This document shows, piece after piece, positions 52,011 through 63,557 of a stretch of DNA of 64,000 nt. A program made the position numbers and the translations under genes. How positions within the stretch are numbered: the first letter of the stretch is position 1; every line of letters begins with the position of its first letter. The notes beneath the pieces are model-generated. The model was not told the origin of the DNA, ran no database searches, and worked only from the letters and a program-made list of their open reading frames with translations. Origin of the DNA: RH-AL1 sp965198495 (GTDB taxonomy: Bacteria > Pseudomonadota > Alphaproteobacteria > Rhizobiales > Beijerinckiaceae); assembly GCA_965198495.1 (NCBI GenBank), contig CBDAPL010000002.1, positions 248,001 through 312,000 on the forward strand. Direction: 5' to 3'.

Positions 52011-52664
52011 TCAGGCCGTCGCCGGCTCGCCATCCCGGCGCATCGCCGCCTCCGCCTCGTCGAGCAGCCGTTCCTCGTGTTTCTTGTAGAAGCGCCAGAG
52101 GATGACGGCGCCGACGAGGGCGATGGCGAACGCCGCCCAGCCGACCGGCCCGGCGATGCGGCTGATCCCCTCGCCGAGGAGATAGCCGCCGAAACCGAAC
52201 ACGCAGGCCCAGACGATCCCGCCGGCGGCGTTGAAGATGAAGAATTTCGCCGGGGTGAGATCGTTCACCCCGGCGAGCAGCGCCGCATAGGCCCGCAGCA
52301 TCGCCACGAAGCGCCCGAAGAAGACGATGGCGCCGCCGTAGCGCTTGAAGAGGTATTGCCCGAGCTTCTGCTTGCGGGCGTCGATCCCCACCGTCGGGCC
52401 GTAGCGCGCGAGGAGCTTCTCGCCATATGCGCGGCCGATCCAGAAGCCGATATTGTCGCCCAGGATGGCGCCGCAGGCCGCCGCCAGGATCACCAGGCGG
52501 ATGTCGAGGCTCTTGCCGGTGCTGGCGAGAACCGCGCCGGTGACGAGGATGGTCTCGCCCGGCAGCGGGATGCCGGCGCTTTCCAGCATGATGATGAAGA
52601 AGACGGCGGCGTAACCGTAGGTCGAGAGGACGTGCGACAGGGTCTCGGAGCTGATGAGATGCAA
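52011..52664 (-). CDS. DedA-family membrane protein
   Basis: The 217-residue protein has the DedA/VTT core: ESAGIPLPGETILVTGAVLA, GDNIGFWIGRAYG, FFGRFVAMLRAYAALLAGV, then GGIVWACVFGFGGYLLG. DedA proteins act in lipid scrambling and undecaprenyl phosphate recycling. TTG 52664 follows AAGGAAAGG. The gene is divergent from the cardiolipin synthase gene. Confidence 0.95.
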   Translation of the reverse strand: MHLISSETLSHVLSTYGYAAVFFIIMLESAGIPLPGETILVTGAVLASTGKSLDIRLVILAAACGAILGDNIGFWIGRAYGEKLLARYGPTVGIDARKQKLGQYLFKRYGGAIVFFGRFVAMLRAYAALLAGVNDLTPAKFFIFNAAGGIVWACVFGFGGYLLGEGISRIAGPVGWAAFAIALVGAVILWRFYKKHEERLLDEAEAAMRRDGEPATA

Positions 52665-52810
52665 CGCGCGGCCTTTCCTTGCGGATGCCGAGGTTCTACG
52701 CCAAGCCGCCTCGCGGGCAAAGCGCGCGGAGCGCCTGACCGCGGGGGACTGGCGGCGACACCTCTTTTCCGCGATGAAGCGTTGCCTTTGGATCGGCGAA
52801 CGGAGCGGAC

Positions 52811-54232
52811 GTGGAGATCTTAGCCGAGCTATACGGAAATCTGCGCTTTCGCCTCGTCTTGCCTCTGCATCTGCTGATCGCGCTGGCCGTCACCGTCCAT
52901 GCCTTGCTGCGCAAGCGCGACGTCGGCGCGGCGCTAGGCTGGATCGGCCTCACCTGGCTCGCACCTTTCATCGGCGGCTTCCTCTACTTCGTTCTCGGCA
53001 TAAATCGCGTGAAGCGACGCGCGGAACAGCTGAACCGCCATCCGCGCACGAGAAGTCGAGCGCGGACCGAAGATCCAGAGGAGCACGACGACTTCGAGCC
53101 GCTGCAGCGCGGCATCGGGCGCATCTCGAGACGCGTGCTGGAGAACGGCAACGCGCTGACGATCTACCAGAACGGCGACGAGGCCTACCCCGCCATGTTG
53201 GCGGCGATCGACGCCGCGCAAACCAGTATCGGCCTGTCGAGCTACATCATGCGCATGGACGAGACCGGTACGCGTTTCGTCGAGGCGCTGAAGCGCGCCC
53301 GGGACCGGGGCGTCGAGGTGCGCGTGATCGTCGATGGCATCGGCGGCAACTACCTCTTCTCACCCGCCTACCACGCGTTGCGCCATGCCGGCATAAAGGC
53401 GGGACGTTTCATGCATTCGCCGCTGCCGTGGCGGATGCCGCTCCTCAATCTGCGCTCGCACAAGAAGATCCTGGTCGTCGACGGGCGGACCGGCTTCACC
53501 GGCGGCATGAACATCGCCAACGAGAACGTCATGGCGCTGCGCCCGAAAAGACCGGTGCAGGATTCGCACTTCAAGATCACCGGGCCGGTCGTGTCGCAAC
53601 TCGTCGACGCCTTCGCCGACGATTGGGCCTTCGTGTCGGGCGAGGGGCTCGAGGGCCAGGCCTGGTTTCCGGCGCTCGACCAATCGGGTGGCGCCAAGGC
53701 CAGGGTGATCACCTCGGGTCCCGACCAGGATCTCGAGAAGATCGAGTTCTCGGTGATGCAGGCGGTCGCCTGCGCGCGCGCCTGCATCACCGTGATGACA
53801 CCCTATTTCCTGCCGGACGAGCGGCTTCTCACGGCACTGTCCCTGGCGGCGATGCGCGGCGTCAAGGTTCACGTGGTCATGCCGAGGGCGAGCAACCACG
53901 TCCTCGTCGACTGGGCGGCGCGCGCCAACATCGGCTCGCTGTTGAAAGACGGCGTGAATGTCTGGCTTGGGCCGTCGCCGTTCCGTCATTCCAAGATCAT
54001 GGTCGTCGACGACGAATGGAGCCTGATCGGCAGTTGCAACTGGGATCTGCGCAGCTTCCGGCTGAACTTCGAGATCTGCATGGAAGTCTACGACCATGCC
54101 TTCGCCCATCAGCTTCAGCACTTCGTCATGAGCAACAAGGGCGAGCCTCTGTCCAACCGGGATCTGAAGGACCGCGGCATGCCGATCCGCCTGCGCGACG
54201 CCGGCGTGCGCCTGATGATGCCGTATCTGTAA
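52811..54232 (+). CDS. cls: Cardiolipin synthase (PLD family)
   Basis: The 473-residue enzyme has two N-terminal membrane helices and two HKD motifs: SHKKILVVDGRTGFTGGMN (first) and RHSKIMVVDDEWSLIGSCN (second). It makes cardiolipin from phosphatidylglycerol. GTG 52811 is the start. It lies upstream of crcB with a 99-bp gap containing a short 13-bp repeat (AGACGATATGGCG at 54250 and 54267). Confidence 0.95.
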   Translation: MEILAELYGNLRFRLVLPLHLLIALAVTVHALLRKRDVGAALGWIGLTWLAPFIGGFLYFVLGINRVKRRAEQLNRHPRTRSRARTEDPEEHDDFEPLQRGIGRISRRVLENGNALTIYQNGDEAYPAMLAAIDAAQTSIGLSSYIMRMDETGTRFVEALKRARDRGVEVRVIVDGIGGNYLFSPAYHALRHAGIKAGRFMHSPLPWRMPLLNLRSHKKILVVDGRTGFTGGMNIANENVMALRPKRPVQDSHFKITGPVVSQLVDAFADDWAFVSGEGLEGQAWFPALDQSGGAKARVITSGPDQDLEKIEFSVMQAVACARACITVMTPYFLPDERLLTALSLAAMRGVKVHVVMPRASNHVLVDWAARANIGSLLKDGVNVWLGPSPFRHSKIMVVDDEWSLIGSCNWDLRSFRLNFEICMEVYDHAFAHQLQHFVMSNKGEPLSNRDLKDRGMPIRLRDAGVRLMMPYL

Positions 54233-54331
54233 AGACGACAAGACGGGGCAGACGATATGGCGGGAAAGACGATATGGCGAGCGTCTTGCTCGAAGACGTC
54301 CTTGGCCAGCCACCTCAAACCGAGGCCCTGA

Positions 54332-54730
54332 ATGCTCACCTATCTCTACGTGGCGCTCGGCGGCGCGATCGGATCGGTCGCGCGTTTCGCGATTTCCGGC
54401 ACGATCGCGCGCGGTATCAACGAGGTCTTTCCTTGGGGCACGTTGATCGTCAACATCACCGGCTGTTTCATCATAGGCTTCTTCGCCATGCTGACCGGAC
54501 CGAACGGCCGGATCCTCGTGCCGCCTGACGTTCGCCAGTTCTTCATGGTCGGGATGTGCGGCGGCTATACCACCTTCTCCTCGTTCAGCCTGCAGACGCT
54601 CGCGCTGGCGCAAGGCGGCGACATGAGGCGAGCCGGCTTCAACGTCGTCGTGTCGGTCGCCTTCTGCCTCGTCGGTGTCTACCTCGGTTCCGTCGCCGCC
54701 GCGGCCGTCAACCAGCTCAAGGGAGCCTGA
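54332..54730 (+). CDS. crcB: Fluoride exporter CrcB/Fluc
   Basis: The 132-residue four-helix channel has GGAIGSVARFAISG at the start, NITGCFIIGFFA, and GMCGGYTTFSSFSLQTLAL with the polar track of Fluc channels. It exports fluoride. The DUF190 gene follows one base later, a common pairing. No fluoride riboswitch could be identified upstream. Confidence 0.95.
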   Translation: MLTYLYVALGGAIGSVARFAISGTIARGINEVFPWGTLIVNITGCFIIGFFAMLTGPNGRILVPPDVRQFFMVGMCGGYTTFSSFSLQTLALAQGGDMRRAGFNVVVSVAFCLVGVYLGSVAAAAVNQLKGA

Positions 54731-54731
54731 T

Positions 54732-55070
54732 ATGCAGGGCAGTGTGGCCATGATCCGTATTTATACGGACGAGCGCGCCAAGGGTGACGACGGGCCGCTC
54801 TATTCCGTGATCGTCGAGCGCGCGCGGCAGGCGCGTCTCGCCGGCGCGACGGTGCTGCGCGGCGCGATCGGTTTCGGCGAGAGCGGTCACGTGCAGCGCG
54901 CCAGCATCCTCGATCTCTCGGGCAATCTGCCGCTCGTCATCGAGATCGTCGACGAGGAGCCAAAGCTGCGCGCCTTCCTGCCGACGCTGGAAGGGATGAC
55001 GGATATCGGGCTCGTCACGCTGGAAAGGGTCGAGGTTCTGCACTACGGCGGCAAGGCCATCGGCACTTAG
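54732..55070 (+). CDS. DUF190 protein
   Basis: The 112-residue DUF190 domain protein (IRIYTDERAKGDDGPLYS, then LAGATVLRGAIGFGESGHV and LPLVIEIVDEEPKLRAFLP) is commonly encoded beside crcB; it may bind a ligand as a PII-like fold, but its role is unknown. It starts one base after the crcB stop. Confidence 0.9.
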   Translation: MQGSVAMIRIYTDERAKGDDGPLYSVIVERARQARLAGATVLRGAIGFGESGHVQRASILDLSGNLPLVIEIVDEEPKLRAFLPTLEGMTDIGLVTLERVEVLHYGGKAIGT

Positions 55071-55266
55071 ACCATTCGGACGACCCGTGCGGCTCGCCGG
55101 CGGCGTGACATTCATCGAGCTACCGCTTCGGGGACTGTCTAAGGGCCAGCACTCGTGCGGCAGCGGCGCAACAGCGAAGACAATAACGCCATTGCAACCG
55201 CCGGATGCTGTGAAAGACGTCAATAGCGTGGAGTCCTGACCGCCTAGCGTTCGTGGCTTTGCGTCC

Positions 55267-56067
55267 GTGCCGTGTTCATTGCCGCCTGTCTTACTCGCCT
55301 TGCCGCTCGCGCTTTGCCTGACGCACAGCGTGACAGCGGGCGCTTTTCTTCTGCCGGAAGGTCAGGGCCAGTTCATCGCCGGGGTCGGCTACACCGAGGG
55401 ATCGCGGCGCTTCGATCAAGGCGGCAGGATCGTCACCGCGCCTTCGTTCAGCAAGGTGGAGGCCAGCGGTTATCTCGAGTATGGCGTCACGTCCTGGCTC
55501 AGCCTCATTGCCGCGCCGACGCTGTCGCACGCGCATGACGCGCCCGCCTCCAACAGCGTCACCGGCTCGGATTCGAGCGCGTTCGGCGGGCGCCTCCAGA
55601 TCTACGGCGCACCCGGCCGCGTGGTCGCGGTGCAGGCACTCGTGCAGCCGCCGATCGGCGCCGGCAACCGGGCGACGCAGCTCATGGACGGCGGCGCGAG
55701 AACCTTGGGCGTCGACACGCGGCTCCTGCTCGGCCAGGCTTTCCCGCTGTTCGGCCTGCCGGCCTTCGTGGACATCGAGCCCGGGGCGCACGTCCGCGCG
55801 GATCCGTTCCCGACAGAAGCCCGCTTCGATGCGACGCTTGGCGTTCGACCAACACAGAACCTGCTTGTCCTTTTCCAGGATTTCTCGAGCTTCGCGCACG
55901 CCGACGGGCCGCTTCTGCCGCAGCAATCCTACAGCAAGGTACAGATCAGCGCCGTGTACGATTTCTCCGCGCGATGGTCGCTGCAGTTTGGTGGAGTCCG
56001 CACGATCGCCGGGCGCAACATCGTGCGCGAGACCGGGCCGCTGGGCGGTGTATGGTATCGGTTCTAG
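55267..56067 (+). CDS. Exported beta-barrel-like protein (266 aa)
   Basis: A signal peptide (LLALPLALCLTHSVTAGA) is followed by alternating beta-strands (QFIAGVGYTEGSRRFD; VEASGYLEYGVTSWLSLIAA; WSLQFGGVRTIAG) and a terminal Phe (GGVWYRF), as in outer-membrane barrels of the MetA/phenol-degradation-like superfamily. Function unknown. GTG 55267 and TTG 55279 are possible starts. Confidence 0.7.
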   Translation: MPCSLPPVLLALPLALCLTHSVTAGAFLLPEGQGQFIAGVGYTEGSRRFDQGGRIVTAPSFSKVEASGYLEYGVTSWLSLIAAPTLSHAHDAPASNSVTGSDSSAFGGRLQIYGAPGRVVAVQALVQPPIGAGNRATQLMDGGARTLGVDTRLLLGQAFPLFGLPAFVDIEPGAHVRADPFPTEARFDATLGVRPTQNLLVLFQDFSSFAHADGPLLPQQSYSKVQISAVYDFSARWSLQFGGVRTIAGRNIVRETGPLGGVWYRF

Positions 56068-56123
56068 AGATCGACGGCGCGCGCGATGCGGACACGATCA
56101 ATCCGATGTCCTCGGCGCCGCAC

Positions 56124-56569
56124 TTAGCGGCTGCCAGGACTGATCGAGCGCCTGATCGCGCGTGAAAGGCGGTAGGGCGGGAAACAGCTTGGGCAATCCT
56201 CCGCGGCCGCCAGCTTGCGGGCATCCAAATAGGCCTGAAGGAACAGCTCGTCAGCCTTCGCCTTCAGGCTCGGATTTTCCCTCATGTGGTCGGCGATCTC
56301 GATGCGCTGATTGAGGATCGTCGTTGCCCAACCGCGGCTCGCCTTTTCCGGCTGATACATGGCCTTCAGGAGATGCTGAAAAGGATCCTGTAACGCGAAC
56401 GCAGCTCGGAAACTTCCTTGCGGCCCAAGGTCTCGATCTCCTCGATGATGTTCGCGAGATCGGCGTCCGCCAGGCGCAGTTGCCTCAGAAGGCGCGCTTG
56501 CACCTGCGTCCAGGCATAGAAGTCTTCTTCGTAGAGACTGTCCGAGATCTCGAAGGCCGTGTCCGCCAT
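56124..56569 (-). pseudogene. Frameshifted DUF29 gene
   Basis: Two adjacent frames together form one DUF29 protein. The first (from ATG 56569) encodes YEEDFYAWTQVQARLLRQL and NIIEEIETLGRKEVSELRSR, then stops. The second continues with QHLLKAMYQPEKASRGWATT and ends IRRSISPGSR. Adding one base near 56378 restores a 148-residue protein. It is either a recent deletion or a sequencing error. DUF29 proteins have no known function. Confidence 0.85.
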
Positions 56570-56697
56570 GGGACGCTCCCGCCACCGCACGATAACAGTC
56601 TACAGCATCGTGCCCGGTGGCCCAGCAGGGCGGTGGTCCAGCGGGGCGGCACCGGTCGCATCCGCCATGAAGCTGAGCTAAGAGAAGCGGAAGACCC

Positions 56698-58911
<2,214 letters not shown>

Positions 58912-58980
58912 GACGCAAAGGCGATCAGCATTGCCGCTTGGCTTGTCCAGGCGTTAGTCTCGCTTGAAATGGAGGCATCA

Positions 58981-59688
58981 ATGGCAGACGCCAGAAAAGT
59001 CGCGATCGTCGCCGGAGTCGGCCCTGGCACCGGCGCCTCGCTCGCCCGGCGCTTCCATGCCAACGGCTACCAGGTCGCGCTGCTCGCCCGCGACACCACC
59101 TTCAGCACCGCGCTCGCGAAAGAGCTCGGCGAAGCCAGAGCCTATGCCTGCGACGTCGGCGACGCGGCCTCCGTGGCCGCCGCGATGGCCGGCATCCGCA
59201 CCGACATGGGCGAGGCCTCGGTGCTGCTCTATAATGCCAGCGCCGGCGCCTTTGGCGACGTCCTGTCGATCACGCCTGAGCAGTTCGAAACGACCTGGCG
59301 GGTGACCGCGCTCGGCGCGCTTCTCCTGTCCCAGGCCGTGATCCCGGCGATGAAGGCGGCGGCCGAGGGCGCCATCATCTTCACCGGCGCCACCGCCTCG
59401 CGGCGCGGCGGTCCGCGCTCCGCCGCCTTCGCGCCGGCCAAACACGCCCAGCGCGCGCTCGCCGAGTCGATGGCGCGCAGCCTCTGGCCTTTCGGCATCC
59501 ATGTCGCTCTAATGGTCGTCGACGGCGTCATCGACATTCCGCGCACGCGCAAGATGATGCCGGACAAGCCGGACGACTTCTTCCTTCAGCCCGACGCCAT
59601 CGCCAAGATCGCCGCCGATCTCGTCGCGCAGGACCGCTCCGCCTGGAGCTTCGAGGTCGAAGCCCGACCTTACAAGGAAAGCTGGTAA
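58981..59688 (+). CDS. SDR-family oxidoreductase with altered catalytic Tyr
   Basis: The 235-residue Rossmann-fold protein has GVGPGTGASLARRF for cofactor binding and YNASAGAFGD in place of the NNAG motif. The usual YxxxK reads FAPAK (Tyr to Phe), so classical reductase chemistry is doubtful. ATG 58981 follows GGAGG. It overlaps the MOSC gene by one base (TAATG). Confidence 0.9.
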   Translation: MADARKVAIVAGVGPGTGASLARRFHANGYQVALLARDTTFSTALAKELGEARAYACDVGDAASVAAAMAGIRTDMGEASVLLYNASAGAFGDVLSITPEQFETTWRVTALGALLLSQAVIPAMKAAAEGAIIFTGATASRRGGPRSAAFAPAKHAQRALAESMARSLWPFGIHVALMVVDGVIDIPRTRKMMPDKPDDFFLQPDAIAKIAADLVAQDRSAWSFEVEARPYKESW

Positions 59689-60254
59689 TGCTCGACGAGG
59701 ATACGATGGGCCGCGAGCGGGGCACAGTCGTCGCAGTGAGCCGCAGCCCGGAGCATGGGTTCTCCAAGACGCCGCGCGACGCCATCACTTTGCTGGCGGG
59801 CCTCGGCGTCGAGGGCGACGCCCATGCCGGCAAGACGGTGCAGCACCTCTACCGGGTCAAGCTCGACGCCAGGGCGCCGAATCTGGCGCAGGTGCACTTC
59901 CTCCATGCCGAACTGTTCGACGAGATGGCGGACCAGGGCTTCGCGATCACGCCCGGTGCGATGGGTGAGAACGTGCTGACGCGCGGCCTCGATCTCCTCG
60001 CGATGCCGACCGGCACACTGTTTCGCCTCGGCGAAGCCGTGGTCGAGATCTCCGGCATCCGCGACCCGTGCAGGAAGATCGACGTGCTCGGCAGAGGGCT
60101 CACCAAAGCCCTGCTCGGACGCGACGCGGACGGCAGCCCGATCCGCAAGGCCGGCATCATGGGCGTGGTGGTCGAGGGCGGCGTGGTGCGCGCCGGCGAC
60201 ACGGTTCAAGTCACGCTACCGGCCGAGCCGCACCGGCCGCTCGAGGTCGTGTAA
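59688..60254 (+). CDS. MOSC-domain protein
   Basis: The 188-residue MOSC (Moco sulfurase C-terminal-like) protein has GVEGDAHAGKTVQHLYR, GENVLTRGLDLLAMPTG, and the conserved Cys in ISGIRDPCRKID. Family members handle molybdenum cofactor or sulfur transfer; a specific role cannot be assigned. Co-transcribed with the SDR. Confidence 0.92.
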   Translation: MLDEDTMGRERGTVVAVSRSPEHGFSKTPRDAITLLAGLGVEGDAHAGKTVQHLYRVKLDARAPNLAQVHFLHAELFDEMADQGFAITPGAMGENVLTRGLDLLAMPTGTLFRLGEAVVEISGIRDPCRKIDVLGRGLTKALLGRDADGSPIRKAGIMGVVVEGGVVRAGDTVQVTLPAEPHRPLEVV

Positions 60255-60402
60255 CCGCCGACGATCTGCCGCCGTGGTGTTAGCACGACGCGCGTTCACG
60301 TGACGACGCGAAGCCGTCACGAAGGTCGGACCCTTTCGTTCCGCGTTTACAGCTCATTCATCGTCAGATATAGAAGAAACGTTATAACATAAGGTAGGTA
60401 AC

Positions 60403-60747
60403 ATGTGCATCGGTGAAGGGCTGGATACCTTGAAGTCACAAGAGCAAGGTTTTCTGCGCGCCGCGGCGGCGGCGCAGTTCCCCAACCACTCCTTTTCCAT
60501 CCGCCACGGTGAAGGTGGTTTGGCGTGGGCCGTTCTAGCGCCCCAACTACCGCAGCGAACCGCGCTTTGCTTCACGATCTGCCGGATCGATCCCTGCCTG
60601 ATGGTCATGGCTGAGGACCGCGAGGCGCGGCGGCAGTTCTGCAGCGCGGCGAACGTCGAAGATGCGATGGCCTTCGTTCAAATGGCGTCCGAGCAGGCGA
60701 TACTCTCATCGACGCACGCGCATCCCGCACCGGAGGCGGTGCAATGA
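60403..60747 (+). CDS. Hypothetical protein (114 aa)
   Basis: No family is recognised. The protein contains four Cys, an SFSIRHGEGGLAWAVLAP strand-like segment and a C-terminal helical AMAFVQMASEQAIL. No signal peptide. A good AAGGTAGG element precedes the ATG at 60403. Confidence 0.65.
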   Translation: MCIGEGLDTLKSQEQGFLRAAAAAQFPNHSFSIRHGEGGLAWAVLAPQLPQRTALCFTICRIDPCLMVMAEDREARRQFCSAANVEDAMAFVQMASEQAILSSTHAHPAPEAVQ

Positions 60748-60789
60748 CCTCTTTCTTCGGCTCGACGGGATCTCGGCGTTCGCGCGATG

Positions 60790-61137
60790 CTATTCGCCGC
60801 CCACGACAATGCCGGTAGCGGAAATCTTGGCATCCGGCGCGATCTCGTGCAGCACTGTCGCGTTTTGCTCAACGCTGTGCTGCGCGGCGAAAACCTCCCA
60901 ACCCGGTCCTCGATAGGACGGATCGTAAGGCGACTCCGAGTAGCCGTAACGCGGGTTCTGTGGCGCGACCGTTCCGCCGCCATAGCCGTATCCGTAGCCA
61001 TACGGTCTGCCGACGCTGTGACGGAACACGTCGGCGCGATGCCAGGCGCGATGATGATGCGGGGGCGATGCCGACGCGGCCGTCGCGGGGATAATCAAAA
61101 GCGCGGCCACCGCGGTCAGCGTTGCATGACTCAGCAT
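60790..61137 (-). CDS. Exported Gly/Tyr-rich protein (115 aa)
   Basis: A signal peptide (LTAVAALLIIPATAASASP) is followed by a His-rich then Gly/Tyr-rich section (VGRPYGYGYGYGGGTV) and a C-terminal strand region. A small periplasmic or surface protein; family unknown. Start at ATG 61137. Confidence 0.65.
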   Translation of the reverse strand: MLSHATLTAVAALLIIPATAASASPPHHHRAWHRADVFRHSVGRPYGYGYGYGGGTVAPQNPRYGYSESPYDPSYRGPGWEVFAAQHSVEQNATVLHEIAPDAKISATGIVVGGE

Positions 61138-61368
61138 GAGAATGATCCTGTCATAACATCCTGTATTCATATGGGGTTGGCCAGCGCGCATTCACGTGTG
61201 GCCACAGCGCCTGGCGCAAGACCAAAGGGCCGCCCTCGGGTTCAGGTCCGATCAATCCCTACGAGAAACGAATGGCTGCCACGTCATCATCAGGTGTTCA
61301 TGCGCGTACGACGACGATTAAATGTTCATTCAACAGACACGTACTGCCTTTATCTTGGACATTGAACT

Positions 61369-61545
61369 ATGAAGACCATCCCTACCCTCGCCGTCGTCGC
61401 CCTGGCTTTGGGCCTCATTGCCGCCAAGTCTCACTCAGACAGCCTGCATGGGCCACAGGTCAGACAACCGGCCCCTATTCACAATGTGATCGGCGCGACG
61501 ACCCCGATGCCAGACTTCTTCGGTTCCATGCTGGTCGTTCGCTGA
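61369..61545 (+). CDS. Small exported peptide (58 aa)
   Basis: An ATG at 61369 starts a 58-residue frame with an N-terminal signal-like segment (MKTIPTLAVVALALGLIAAK) and a Pro/His/Asn-containing mature part of about 38 residues ending MPDFFGSMLVVR. The stop is at 61543. There is no known family. It is divergent from the Gly/Tyr-rich protein gene. Confidence 0.5.
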   Translation: MKTIPTLAVVALALGLIAAKSHSDSLHGPQVRQPAPIHNVIGATTPMPDFFGSMLVVR

Positions 61546-61573
61546 GGCATCGGCCGCACCTCGGTAGGAGGAG

Positions 61574-62779
61574 CTAAGTCTCGCTCGCGTAATAGACGAG
61601 CGCCGCGAGCTCGAACAGCAGACCGACGGCACTCGTCGCGGTCCAGCCACCATGAGCGAACGAGAGGCCCGCGACGAACGAGCCGAAAGCTCCTCCCGCG
61701 AAGAATAGCGCCAGATAAAGGCCGTTGAGGCGCCCGCGGGCTTCCGGCTCGAGCGCGAAGATCTCGCGCTGGCCGACCACCAGGTTGGCCGCCGTCGCCA
61801 TGTCGAGCAGGACCGCCGCGACGACGAGGATCGGCCAGGACGCCAACCAACCGCCGACGCACGCGATCGCGAAGGATGCCGCGCCAGCGATGAGGGCTAT
61901 GCCGGTGACGCGTTTGGTGTGACCGGCGTCGGCCGCGCGTCCCGCCACGGGCGAGACCATCGCGCCACCCGCGCCGACCAGCGCGAACACGCCGATGCCG
62001 CTCTGCGTGAAGTGAAAACGCGGCCCTTCGAGGTAGAGCGGGACCGCTGTCCAGAATAGGCTGAAGGCGCCGAACATGGCCGCCTGGTAGGCGCCACGGC
62101 GGTGCAGCACGCCAGTGTCGCGCAGCAGCGGCCAAAGCGACGCCAGCGCGCGGGTATAAGGCATCCCGGCCGGGCGGCGGCTCGGCAGCTTCGCCAGCAG
62201 GAGCAGCACCAAGAGGAACACCGTAGCGGCGCTCAGCGCGAAGATGCTGCGATCGCCGAGCGTTTCTGCGGCAAAACTCGCCGCGGGGCGCGATAGCATG
62301 ATCCCGAAGAGCAGCCCGCTCACGACAGTGCCGACGACGGAGCCACGATTCTCATCGGAGGCGAGATGGCCGGCGAACGGAACGACCACCTGCACCGCGC
62401 TGGCGGCGATGCCGATGGCCACGGAGGCGGCGAAAAACAGCGCGGCGTCCGGCGCCACGGCGGCGGCGATCAGCGCGACAACGAGAATGGCCAGCATCAC
62501 GAGGATGAGCTTGCGATTTTCCAGGATGTCGCCGAGCGGCACGACGAGAACCAGTCCCGCGGCGTAGCCGAGTTGCGTCACCGTTACGAGCAGGCCGGAG
62601 GCGTAAACCGGGATCGCGTAATCGCGGCTGATCAGACCAACGAGCGGCTGGACGTAGTAGAGGTTCGCCACCACGATCGCGCAGGAGAACGCCAGCAGGA
62701 ACACGAGACCGTTCGGTACGTGCTCGCTGATCCGCGGCGCAGGGTCGGACGTGTTCGGAACGTTTTGATCGCGTGTCAC
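61574..62779 (-). CDS. MFS-family transporter
   Basis: The 401-residue protein has 12 predicted helices and MFS features: PLGDILENRKLILVMLAILV in the loop 2-3 region, ASDENRGSVVGTVVSGLLFG, and GRAADAGHTKR between the halves. It resembles the drug:H+ antiporter (Bcr/YfcJ-like) clade. Substrate unknown. Confidence 0.92.
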   Translation of the reverse strand: MTRDQNVPNTSDPAPRISEHVPNGLVFLLAFSCAIVVANLYYVQPLVGLISRDYAIPVYASGLLVTVTQLGYAAGLVLVVPLGDILENRKLILVMLAILVVALIAAAVAPDAALFFAASVAIGIAASAVQVVVPFAGHLASDENRGSVVGTVVSGLLFGIMLSRPAASFAAETLGDRSIFALSAATVFLLVLLLLAKLPSRRPAGMPYTRALASLWPLLRDTGVLHRRGAYQAAMFGAFSLFWTAVPLYLEGPRFHFTQSGIGVFALVGAGGAMVSPVAGRAADAGHTKRVTGIALIAGAASFAIACVGGWLASWPILVVAAVLLDMATAANLVVGQREIFALEPEARGRLNGLYLALFFAGGAFGSFVAGLSFAHGGWTATSAVGLLFELAALVYYASET

Positions 62780-62932
62780 TGACGCGCTAATGCGTCGGAG
62801 TGCCGTTGGCTCCAGGTCTGTTGGCTTTGGTAAGCCGGCTATGCCGCTTTACCGGATCGTCTGATGGTCTTGCGCCGTAAGCGCGAAAGCATAGCTGTAG
62901 TGCGACAGGACAGGCTGGAGGACGAGCCTAGC

Positions 62933-63139
62933 GTGAGCGACATCGAGAAAGCCGAACATCGCGGCCGCGAGCTTTCGCCCGCCGCGCGGCGGGCCTTGGC
63001 CGAAGCGCGGGAACGCCGCCGCCTCTCTGACGAGACGGCGGCGCGGATCGCCGAGACACGCGAGATCGACGGGCGCGGCGGAGCGGAACCGGTTCGCTTC
63101 GGCGACTGGGAAGTGAAGGGGCTCGCGACCGACTTCTGA
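62933..63139 (+). CDS. DUF1674 (SDHAF4-like) protein
   Basis: The 68-residue protein ends with the DUF1674 signature PVRFGDWEVKGLATDF preceded by Gly-rich GRGGAE. Mitochondrial SDHAF4 homologues assist assembly of succinate dehydrogenase. GTG 62933 with GGAGG upstream is the likely start; an open frame extends to 62864. It converges with rplT. Confidence 0.85.
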   Translation: MSDIEKAEHRGRELSPAARRALAEARERRRLSDETAARIAETREIDGRGGAEPVRFGDWEVKGLATDF

Positions 63140-63154
63140 GCGGAGGCGAAAGCT

Positions 63155-63514
63155 TCAGGCCGGCAGAGCCGCCTTGGCCTTCTCGACGATCGACGCGAAG
63201 ACTTCCGGCTCGCGGACAGCGAGGTCGGAGAGAACCTTGCGGTCTATCTCGATCCCGGCCCGCCCAAGACCATCGATGAAGCGCGAGTAGGTGATGCCGA
63301 GTTCACGGACAGCGGCGTTGAGGCGCTGGATCCACAAAGCGCGAAACGTACGCTTCTTCACGCGGCGGTCGCGGGTCGCGTATTGCATGGAGCGATCGAC
63401 GGCCGCCTTGGCGGTGCGGATCGTGTTCTTGCGGCGGCCATAAAAACCTTTGGCGGCCCGAATGGTCTTCTTGTGCTTGGCGTGAGCGGGTACACCGCGT
63501 TTTACGCGAGCCAT
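63155..63514 (-). CDS. rplT: 50S ribosomal protein L20
   Basis: The 119-residue product is L20 (ARVKRGVPAHAKHKKTIRAA, YATRDRRVKKRTFRALWIQR). It binds 23S rRNA early in assembly and represses its own operon in many bacteria. It follows rpmI by 43 bp. Confidence 0.98.
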   Translation of the reverse strand: MARVKRGVPAHAKHKKTIRAAKGFYGRRKNTIRTAKAAVDRSMQYATRDRRVKKRTFRALWIQRLNAAVRELGITYSRFIDGLGRAGIEIDRKVLSDLAVREPEVFASIVEKAKAALPA

Positions 63515-63557
63515 AATGATCTCCTATCGACGAACGAGGAAGCGAGGCGAGGGGTCT

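Noticed and set aside
54233..54331. Fluoride riboswitch before crcB
   Set aside because: The short interval contains only a 13-bp repeat; no crcB-motif pseudoknot could be recognised.
56378..56390. UGA in the DUF29 gene as a selenocysteine codon
   Set aside because: Although selA and selC are present, the break is a frame change rather than an in-frame UGA, since the downstream homology lies in a different frame.
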